From: Lachnospiraceae bacterium
Lineage (GTDB): Bacteria > Bacillota > Clostridia > Lachnospirales > Lachnospiraceae
Assembly (NCBI GenBank): GCA_017509985.1
Contig: JAFWOE010000004.1
Coordinates: 1 to 63,099, forward strand
DNA length: 63,099 nucleotides
Reading direction: 5' to 3'
Within the stretch, counting starts at the first letter, position 1; each line of letters begins with the position of its first letter. The translations under genes and the position numbers were made by a program. The notes under the pieces are model-generated. The model did not search any database, was not told the origin of the DNA, and was given only the letters and a program-made list of their open reading frames with translations. Shown piece by piece: positions 56,952 to 63,099 of the stretch.

Positions 56952-58684
56952 ACTGTATGTACTGCGGTGCGGCGGCAGGGCATGAACACACCTGTCCTTC
57001 GTGCGGAAACGATCTGAGTGCCCAGGTCAAGGCGATCCAGATTTCAGACAGCCTGTATAACCGCGGCCTGGATAAGGCGCAGATAAGGGATCTGTCGGGT
57101 GCTATCGACCTGCTGGAACGCAGCCTCAAATACAATAAAAGAAATATCACCGCAAGGAACCTGCTCGGCCTGATCTATTTTGAGACCGGCGAAGTCGTCT
57201 CGGCCTTAAGCGAGTGGATCATCAGCAAAAACATCAAACCGGCGGACAACATTGCGGCGGAATATATCGAAAAACTTCAGTCGAGCCCGGAACGCCTGGA
57301 TATGATCAATCAGACGGTGCGCCGGTACAACCGTGCCCTGGAGGCCTGCCGGGACGGCAATGAGGATATTGCCGAAATCATGCTGAAAAAGGTGCTGAGT
57401 GAAAATCCGCACCTGATCAAGGCGTATCATCTCCTTGCGCTGATCTATATTAAAGACTTTAAATGGGAAGCAGCACGTTCGGTCCTGAAAAAGGCAGTGC
57501 CGATCGACCGGACAAATTCCACTACGCTGCGGTTCCTGAATGAGATCAACGACCAGATCGGCCGGGAGACCCTGAGCGAAGGGGAAGAAAGCGTGATCTT
57601 CCTTCCGGAAAAGAAAGAGAATGTATTTTCCCGTGCTTTCAGGAAAATCAGAAGGCTAAAACCCGCGCCGCGGACAGAGCGACTGATCATAGATGACGAG
57701 ATCGTCGATGAAGTGGAAGAGCGGATCAACCGCGCGGAAACAGTGCAGCCGATGTCCTACGGCGGGTCGAGCGCAGTCTCAGGACTTTTGTACATTATTC
57801 TCGGAATCGTTATGGGCGCGCTGGTGGTCTGGTTCCTGGTGGTTCCCTCCGTTCGTCAGGATGCGAGCAGGACAGCCAACGAGCAGGTCACGGAGCTGAA
57901 TGCGACACTCGCAAGGCAGACCGCGGAGCTGGATGAAAAGAATGCGGCGCTTGCCGGATATGATATTTCAGTCACGGCGGCAACAGAACGGCTGGATGAA
58001 GCATCCAGTCAGTACAATAACATGGAGAAACTGATTACGGCCTACAACGCATTCCGCAGCGAGAAATACGATATGGCCCAGAGCATCCTGCAGGGAATGG
58101 ATGAAGAATCACTGCCGATCGCGGCGCGGACGATGCGTTCGAACCTTCTTTCCGACGCCGGCGTACAGCTTTATAATTCCTATCTTGCTGCCGGTGTAGC
58201 GGCCTATGACAGCGGGAATTATCCCGAAGCGATCAAACAGCTTCAGATCGCTGACAGGCTCCGCAACGGAGAGTATGATGTGCTTCTTTATCTGGCAAAT
58301 TCTTACCGTCACAGCAATGACGCGCAGAACGCGATCACGATCTATGATGAGATCATTATTAAATTTGCCGGGACGCAGCGGGCGGAATCTGCAGAATACT
58401 ATAAAGCGCGCGTTCAGAACGGTGTAATGGAGGATTCTTTTGCTTCGACTGCGGCGGAAGAAGCCGCGATCCTGGCCGAACAGCAGCGGCAGGCGGAAGA
58501 AGCGGCCAGGGCCGCAGCGGCGGCAGCGGAAGCCGCGCGCCAGCAGCAGGAACAGCAGCAACAACAGCAGCAGAATGCCGACGGACAGAATCCAAACGGA
58601 GAAGGAGCCCAGCCGAACCCGGAAGGACAGACGGAGGGCGGCCAGGGAGAGGCCCCGGCTGAAGGAGAAGGACAGACTCCATGA
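56948..58684 (+). CDS. Membrane-bound TPR protein with zinc ribbon
   Basis: 578 residues: zinc-ribbon MYCGAAAG...CPSCGNDL at 1-25; TPR-like repeats at 35-215 (NRGLDKAQIRDLSGAIDLLERSL); a linker; one membrane span about 278-302 (LLYIILGIVMGALVVWFLVV); a coiled coil about 310-360; more TPR repeats (NYPEAIKQLQIADRLRNGEY); then a Q-rich and a PEGQ-rich tail. Ribbon and first TPRs face the cytoplasm and the rest lies outside. Probably a scaffold for envelope or division proteins; exact role is unknown. Overlaps thiN by four bases (ATGA). Confidence 0.75.
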   Translation: MNCMYCGAAAGHEHTCPSCGNDLSAQVKAIQISDSLYNRGLDKAQIRDLSGAIDLLERSLKYNKRNITARNLLGLIYFETGEVVSALSEWIISKNIKPADNIAAEYIEKLQSSPERLDMINQTVRRYNRALEACRDGNEDIAEIMLKKVLSENPHLIKAYHLLALIYIKDFKWEAARSVLKKAVPIDRTNSTTLRFLNEINDQIGRETLSEGEESVIFLPEKKENVFSRAFRKIRRLKPAPRTERLIIDDEIVDEVEERINRAETVQPMSYGGSSAVSGLLYIILGIVMGALVVWFLVVPSVRQDASRTANEQVTELNATLARQTAELDEKNAALAGYDISVTAATERLDEASSQYNNMEKLITAYNAFRSEKYDMAQSILQGMDEESLPIAARTMRSNLLSDAGVQLYNSYLAAGVAAYDSGNYPEAIKQLQIADRLRNGEYDVLLYLANSYRHSNDAQNAITIYDEIIIKFAGTQRAESAEYYKARVQNGVMEDSFASTAAEEAAILAEQQRQAEEAARAAAAAAEAARQQQEQQQQQQQNADGQNPNGEGAQPNPEGQTEGGQGEAPAEGEGQTP

Positions 58685-59307
58685 GCAGGTGTGTAATTGT
58701 CGGCGGAGCGGATATTGCCGATTATCCGCATATAAAGCAATATCTGAAGGCAGGGGATTACAATATCTTCTGCGACAGCGGGCTGAAACACATGGAGAAG
58801 CTGGCGGTACAGCCGGACTTGATCGTCGGAGATTTTGATTCCTGGTCGGTTCCGCAAATGGATGTTGAGACGGTGGTGCTTCCTTCGGTCAAGGACGATA
58901 CGGATACGGTTTACGCAGTCAGGGAAGCAAAAAAGAGAGGATTTTCCGAAGTCCTGATGATCGGTGTGACCGGCGGGCGCGTGGACCATACGCTGGGAAA
59001 CCTATATATCCTTTATGATCTGGACGAGGCGGGAATCCGAGCCATGATCGCCGACGATTACTCGGAAATGACCGTCGTTTCGGATCAGACAGAATACATC
59101 ACCGGGCAGTATCCGTTCTTTTCCCTGTTGAACATGACCGGGAAAGCGGAAGGGATCGACATCAAAAACGCGAAGTATGAATTAAAAAATGCCGCGATCC
59201 AAAGCGGATATCAATACGGTATCAGCAATGAAGTCACTAAGGGTCGGACGGCTGAAGTTTCCGTAAGGAACGGAAAACTTCTGCTGATCAAGGTAGTCCG
59301 GGAATAA
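58681..59307 (+). CDS. thiN: Thiamine pyrophosphokinase
   Basis: Makes thiamine diphosphate from thiamine and ATP. 208 residues with VGDFDS, KDDTDT and TGGRVDHTLGN, the catalytic and ATP-binding motifs of the family. Length usual. It overlaps the TPR gene and is followed by the 5-FTHF cyclo-ligase 16 bases later. Confidence 0.93.
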   Translation: MSRCVIVGGADIADYPHIKQYLKAGDYNIFCDSGLKHMEKLAVQPDLIVGDFDSWSVPQMDVETVVLPSVKDDTDTVYAVREAKKRGFSEVLMIGVTGGRVDHTLGNLYILYDLDEAGIRAMIADDYSEMTVVSDQTEYITGQYPFFSLLNMTGKAEGIDIKNAKYELKNAAIQSGYQYGISNEVTKGRTAEVSVRNGKLLLIKVVRE

Positions 59308-59323
59308 CCGGGAAAGGATAATA

Positions 59324-59890
59324 ATGACGAAAAAAGAGCAGCGGGTTCTCGCTTTGCAGAAAAGGCGGGCACTTACCGATGAAGAAAGAAAAGAAAAAAG
59401 TCTCGCCCTGAGCGAAGCACTCTGGGCACTGCCGGAAGTGAAGCAGGCCGGAACGATCTTTTCTTATTTCGCCACATATGATGAGGCGGATCTTAAGGCG
59501 TTTGACGAAATGGCTTCGCAGGCCGGGAAAAGACTTGCCTATCCGATCTCTCTGCCGCACGGCATCATGAAAGCAGCGGTTCCGGAAGGACCGGAATCCC
59601 TGGCAGCCGGAGCGTACGGGATCCTTGCGCCGGCAGAAGACGCTTCCGAGATCTTAAAACCGGAAGAGATCGACGTGATCCTTGTTCCCTGTGTCGCCTT
59701 TGACAAAGAGGGCCGCCGGCTCGGACACGGAGCCGGGTATTACGACCGCTACATGCCGATGCTCCGGCCGGAAGTCCTGAAGATCCTGATCGCTTTTGAT
59801 GCACAGGAGCTGGACTATGTGGAGACAGAACCGACGGATATTCCGGTGGATATCATCGTAACGGAATCCGGCGCCGTTCGGTTGGCATAA
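59324..59890 (+). CDS. 5-formyltetrahydrofolate cyclo-ligase
   Basis: Converts 5-formyl-THF to methenyl-THF, returning a stored folate to use. 188 residues with the family's RLGHGAGYYDRYM and an N-terminal KKEQRVLALQKRRAL basic helix. It lies in a folate-rich segment with thyA, folT, fchA and folD. Confidence 0.93.
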   Translation: MTKKEQRVLALQKRRALTDEERKEKSLALSEALWALPEVKQAGTIFSYFATYDEADLKAFDEMASQAGKRLAYPISLPHGIMKAAVPEGPESLAAGAYGILAPAEDASEILKPEEIDVILVPCVAFDKEGRRLGHGAGYYDRYMPMLRPEVLKILIAFDAQELDYVETEPTDIPVDIIVTESGAVRLA

Positions 59891-59983
59891 CAAAGCAGAT
59901 GACAACAGTGCAGTCAGGCCCCGGCCGGACGCTGAAGCACTGATACTAACAGAGATAATACAGAAAAACAGGAGGATATAAAG

Positions 59984-60832
59984 ATGACAAAAGCGGATTC
60001 CTATCTGGTTTCGGATACTCATAATATACTGGATAACGGTTACTGGGACGAAGACCCGCGGCCGGTCTATCCGGACGGCACCCCGGCTCATACGATCAGC
60101 GTGAATCATGTCACCCGCTCATACGATCTGGATAAGGGGGAGTTTCCGATCTCGACCCTGCGTCCTCAGGCATGGAAGACCGGCATCCGGGAGATCTTTA
60201 CCATCTATCAGCGTTCCACCAACGTCCTTTCCGAAATGGAGGAAATGGGTGTAACCTGGTGGGGCCCCTGGGATATCGGCGACGGCACCATCGGACAGCG
60301 CTACGGCGCAACAGTAAAAAGATATGATCTGATACACAACCTTATCGATGATATCAAAAAGAATCCGTACGGCCGCAGAAAGATCGTTTCCCTCTGGCAG
60401 GAAGCCGACCTTCGTGAAACACCGGGCCTTCCGCCCTGTGCGTTCCTCACGATCTGGAATGTCCGGGGCGAGTTCCTGGATATGTGCCTGATCCAGCGGA
60501 GCGGAGATATGCTTACGGCTTCGGGCGCCGGCGGCATCAACGAGATCCAGTATGCATCGCTGCTTTTGATGATCGCGAAAGTCACCGGAAAGAAGCCCGG
60601 GAAATTCACGCATTTTGTAGCGAATGAACAGATCTACGACCGGCATATCGACAATGCCCATGAGATTCTCCGCCGTGGGGAAGAACAGGCGGCCAAAGGA
60701 GAGGAAGAGCAGCCGTTCCTGCAGCTGAACAAAGAAGACGGCTGTGCTTTTGAAGACTTTACCATTGATGATTTTGAGATGGTGAACTATCATCCGATCA
60801 AACCGCAGCTCAAATTTGATCTGGGGATCTGA
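59984..60832 (+). CDS. thyA: Thymidylate synthase
   Basis: Makes dTMP from dUMP with methylene-THF. 282 residues; the catalytic Cys is in LPPCAF (about residue 147) and RSGDML follows. The N-terminus (SDTHNILDNGYWDEDPRP) has the extra segment seen in some Clostridial versions. AGGAGGATATAAAG precedes the start. A terminator follows. Confidence 0.93.
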   Translation: MTKADSYLVSDTHNILDNGYWDEDPRPVYPDGTPAHTISVNHVTRSYDLDKGEFPISTLRPQAWKTGIREIFTIYQRSTNVLSEMEEMGVTWWGPWDIGDGTIGQRYGATVKRYDLIHNLIDDIKKNPYGRRKIVSLWQEADLRETPGLPPCAFLTIWNVRGEFLDMCLIQRSGDMLTASGAGGINEIQYASLLLMIAKVTGKKPGKFTHFVANEQIYDRHIDNAHEILRRGEEQAAKGEEEQPFLQLNKEDGCAFEDFTIDDFEMVNYHPIKPQLKFDLGI

Positions 60833-60852
60833 GCCGCCCGACGGCCCGCATA

Positions 60853-60886
60853 ACAAAAGAGACTGCTTTTTGGCAGTCTCTTTTGT
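60853..60886. terminator. Terminator between thyA and folT
   Basis: ACAAAAGAGACTGC pairs with GCAGTCTCTTTTGT around a T-rich loop, serving thyA and the facing folT. The stem is nearly the same as at 14341-14368. Confidence 0.85.
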
Positions 60887-60927
60887 ATTATATGAAACAG
60901 AGCAGCAGGATACGGGCAGAGAGCCTC

Positions 60928-61461
60928 TTATCCTTTCGCTACGGTATTTCGCAGTATTACGTGGGCCTTGATCTTTATGATCGCCGAGATCGCGACAAAC
61001 TGTACCGCGGTGACGATGCAGACCTGCGGGATCCGGGTCACAAGCAGCGGCCAGTAGGGGTTTCCGGTGATCGGGGCCAGCCAGAACGTGGTCAGAAAGA
61101 GGGTGATGCCGAAGTTGTTGATGACGGCAGCCAGCAAAACCCGCAGCCAGGTCTGCTTTTTATAAAGGAACAGACCGAAAACGATACCCATAAGGATATT
61201 GCTGAGAGTGATTCCGGGGATCCATGCACCTACAGGGAACAGGATCGCGGATAAAAGGTCGCCGAGACCTCCGACTGCTCCGCCGATCCACGGTCCGAAA
61301 AGGATCGCCGCAATAACAACAGGGATAAAGGTGAACCCGATCTTGATCGTTGCTGTGTGGATCGAAAGGACCGGGCTGCCGAGTACGATAAAAACAGCGG
61401 TAAGAAGGCCGATATAGGCGATCATCCGCACTTTTGATATTTTAACTTCTTTGTTTTCCAC
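60928..61461 (-). CDS. folT: ECF-type folate transporter substrate-binding component
   Basis: 177 residues, six membrane spans, starting at GTG 61461 behind AAGGAAG. The pattern MIAYIGLLTAVFIVLGSP and the loop VVIAAILFGPWIGGAVGGLGDLLSAILFP match S components of energy-coupling-factor importers. Folate (rather than another vitamin) is inferred from the location among folate enzymes. The ECF ATPases and T component are not in the window. The 146-bp upstream gap was checked for a THF riboswitch without a convincing hit. Confidence 0.75.
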   Translation of the reverse strand: MENKEVKISKVRMIAYIGLLTAVFIVLGSPVLSIHTATIKIGFTFIPVVIAAILFGPWIGGAVGGLGDLLSAILFPVGAWIPGITLSNILMGIVFGLFLYKKQTWLRVLLAAVINNFGITLFLTTFWLAPITGNPYWPLLVTRIPQVCIVTAVQFVAISAIIKIKAHVILRNTVAKG

Positions 61462-61607
61462 GTTCTTACTTCCTTATACAGAACTTCCGCCGGGACAAGC
61501 AGCTTCTTCCGGTCTGCCTATGAGGTTTTTCATAAACAATGTCGGATCAGCCGCGGCCCGGCGGTCAAGGTAGTCTCGAATAATACACAGGACGAAACAC
61601 GCCGGTA

Positions 61608-62234
61608 TTATTCACAGAGCTGATTCTTTACATCATTAAAGATTTTTTCAGCTTTTTCGTTGCCGTATTTGAGCAGGTTTTCGGTCTCCTGAAGGAGTTT
61701 CTCTGCTGTTTCACGGTCTTTGAGGGACTTCGCGTTGATAAACACATTCAGAGAAGCCGCATTGATCGCACCCTGGAGAATCGCTGCGCCGGCCCCGGCA
61801 TCGCTGACAGCCATGACAGAACCTTTTTCTGCCATTTCTTCCAGCAGATCCAGTCCGCTGATGCCGCAGTTCATGATCTCAAGAGGAACGTCGCAGGCAT
61901 TCTGAAGCTCCTTCTGCATGACAGCTTCCTTGTAAGCAGCTTCTTCGGGCGTATTCTTCGGAAGACGATAGGCTGCGGCAAGGGGCTCAAATCCTTCCGC
62001 ATCCTTTGCGATCAGTCCGTAGAGGCGGTTGTAAAGTGTCTCCGCTTCTCCGAGCATCCGCTCGATATCTTCCTGTACGGCTGCGTATTTTTTCTTGCCG
62101 GTGGTAAGATTTCCTACCATCGAGCCGAGTGCTACGCCGATCGCCCCCGCCATAGCGGCAGCGCCGCCACCGCCCGGGGTGGGCGATGACGACGCGAGTT
62201 CTTCAATAAATCCTATACAGGTTCTTTCTTCCAT
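61608..62234 (-). CDS. fchA: Methenyl-THF cyclohydrolase-type protein (FchA family)
   Basis: 208 residues of the formiminotransferase-cyclodeaminase (FTCD-C) fold, starting EERTCIGFIEELASSSPTPGGGG, the family's glycine-rich signature, then GNLTTGKKKY. FchA converts methenyl-THF to 10-formyl-THF in Clostridial one-carbon flow. It lies 13 bases after folD, so both belong to one operon. Confidence 0.88.
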   Translation of the reverse strand: MEERTCIGFIEELASSSPTPGGGGAAAMAGAIGVALGSMVGNLTTGKKKYAAVQEDIERMLGEAETLYNRLYGLIAKDAEGFEPLAAAYRLPKNTPEEAAYKEAVMQKELQNACDVPLEIMNCGISGLDLLEEMAEKGSVMAVSDAGAGAAILQGAINAASLNVFINAKSLKDRETAEKLLQETENLLKYGNEKAEKIFNDVKNQLCE

Positions 62235-62247
62235 ATCGATCGACCTA

Positions 62248-63099
62248 TTATTTGTTCTGAAGATTGCACGCCTTGATCAGGTTCTTTGCAAGCATAGCCG
62301 ACGTTACGGAACCCATGCCCGGAACCGGAGTGATGTAAGCTGCCTTTTCAGCAACTTCATCGGTGCAGCAGCCGAATACGCCGGTCTTCTGCTTGCCGGT
62401 CTTTTCGTTGATCACCGGATTTCCGTCTGCGTCGAAGAGCTTCTCGCGGATAACGGAAGCATCGATAACAACAGCGCCCGGTTTTACCATATCGGCGGTA
62501 AGGGTGTTCCGGAACGGGATCGCAGCTACGATAACGTCAGCGCCGGATGCCAGAGCGTTTTTCTCTTCCACCTTGGAAAGGTGATGAACGATGGAAACTG
62601 TTGCAAAACGGTTTGTGAGCATGCAGGCCAGGGGCTTGCCGATAACGTTGGAGTTGTTAACGATGCAGACATTCAGTCCGGTCATGTAGTCGCCGCCCTC
62701 TTTAAGTTCGTAGGACGGATCATGAGCCTTGCGGACTTCGATGATCTGATCTTTGTAATAATCCATTACTTCAACGATCGCAGCAGCGGTGCAGGGATAA
62801 AGACCAGCGGGATCTCCTAAGAGAACCTTACCGGTATTGTCTGCCGTGCTGGCGTCAACGTCTTTTTCTGCATCCAGGTTCTTGCCGATGGCAACGTTTT
62901 CATCGATGTTGTCCAGCGGACGGAAAGCAAGGATTCCGTGAATCTCGGGGTTTGCGTTAACCTTTCTGAACTCGGTGATGTAATCATCCTGAGTGATGTC
63001 AGCGGGATACGCAAATACCTCTGTTTCGATGCCTGCATCAGCCATGGTACGGGTCGCGCCCTTCTCATAGGAAAGGTCCGGGCCTTTTTCGCCGACACG
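62248..63099 (-). CDS. folD: Methylene-THF dehydrogenase/cyclohydrolase FolD, 5' end outside the window
   Basis: 284 codons are visible; the frame is open to the window edge, where it reads RVGEKGPDLSYEKGA, the family's N-terminal region, so about 25-35 residues are missing. Later motifs: NSNVIGKPLACML (NAD(P)-binding loop, usually S-x-x-VGKP) and ITPVPGMGSVTSAML. The loop NNSNVIGKPL has Asn-Ser in place of the common RS, as in NAD-type or Clostridial forms. With FchA next, one enzyme may act mainly as the dehydrogenase and the other as the cyclohydrolase. Confidence 0.9.
   Translation of the reverse strand, partial: RVGEKGPDLSYEKGATRTMADAGIETEVFAYPADITQDDYITEFRKVNANPEIHGILAFRPLDNIDENVAIGKNLDAEKDVDASTADNTGKVLLGDPAGLYPCTAAAIVEVMDYYKDQIIEVRKAHDPSYELKEGGDYMTGLNVCIVNNSNVIGKPLACMLTNRFATVSIVHHLSKVEEKNALASGADVIVAAIPFRNTLTADMVKPGAVVIDASVIREKLFDADGNPVINEKTGKQKTGVFGCCTDEVAEKAAYITPVPGMGSVTSAMLAKNLIKACNLQNK

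Noticed and set aside
61462-61607. Possible THF riboswitch before folT
   Set aside because: Short pieces resemble parts of that class, but the conserved core could not be aligned with confidence; a covariance-model search would decide.

Overview
The window looks like the replication-origin region of a chromosome from an anaerobic Gram-positive bacterium of the Clostridia, most likely a Lachnospiraceae-type organism. The pointers are strong AGGAGG ribosome sites, the dnaA-dnaN-S4-recF-gyrB-gyrA and rpmH-rnpA-yidD-yidC-jag-mnmE-mnmG blocks, parA/parB followed by a DUF4446 gene and serS, a split PurH (separate AICAR transformylase and PurO-type cyclohydrolase), and a PurF-like protein without the glutaminase cysteine. 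The species cannot be named from the sequence alone.

Layout. 1-124: the end of an IS21-type insertion sequence. 441-9181: a small island in the 3' end of tRNA-Ser(GCU), bounded by a 21-bp direct repeat. It carries a tyrosine integrase, two Cys-rich small proteins, a phage replisome-organiser protein and a DnaC-like helicase loader. It also carries a large thioester/VaFE-repeat surface protein whose 3' end is lost and joined to the tail of a HEPN (ApeA-like) gene. 9353-14320: a PucR-type regulator divergent from a sodium:solute symporter, two tiny membrane proteins and a URO-D-superfamily methyltransferase-like protein. 14470-25211: the purine genes purL, purD, purH-like, purO-like, purN, purM, purF-like and purE, all on the minus strand and running on from gyrA. 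25233-33804: gyrA, gyrB, recF, S4 protein, dnaN and dnaA. 33805-34301: oriC, with DnaA boxes and outward promoters. 34302-40647: rpmH to mnmG. 40651-47271: a membrane glycosyltransferase-like gene, a zinc-ribbon/DUF3160 protein, a CapA-family protein and purC, sitting where rsmG is usually found. 47339-49995: three perfect parS sites, parA, parB and DUF4446. 50091-56799: serS, a cell-surface lipoprotein, a nitroreductase and valS. 56793-63099: a translationally coupled set (52-aa protein, TPR protein, thiamine pyrophosphokinase), then folate/one-carbon genes (5-FTHF cyclo-ligase, thyA, folT, fchA, folD).

Together the core genes start replication (DnaA at oriC), load the clamp, relax supercoils, segregate the origin (ParA/ParB/parS), and begin RNA and protein processing. 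Genes left of oriC are mostly on the minus strand and genes right of it mostly on the plus strand, so most are transcribed away from the origin. The purine and folate genes are linked by metabolism: PurN and the AICAR transformylase use the 10-formyl-THF supplied by FolD/FchA-type enzymes.

The most unusual items are: the island with a surface adhesin coupled to its replication genes; the symporter, two microproteins and Cys-less methyltransferase-like locus; the PurF lacking its nucleophile; a 10-bp word (TTATGTAAAC) found far more often than chance predicts; and the gene block replacing rsmG. All calls come from reading the sequence; no database search was run.
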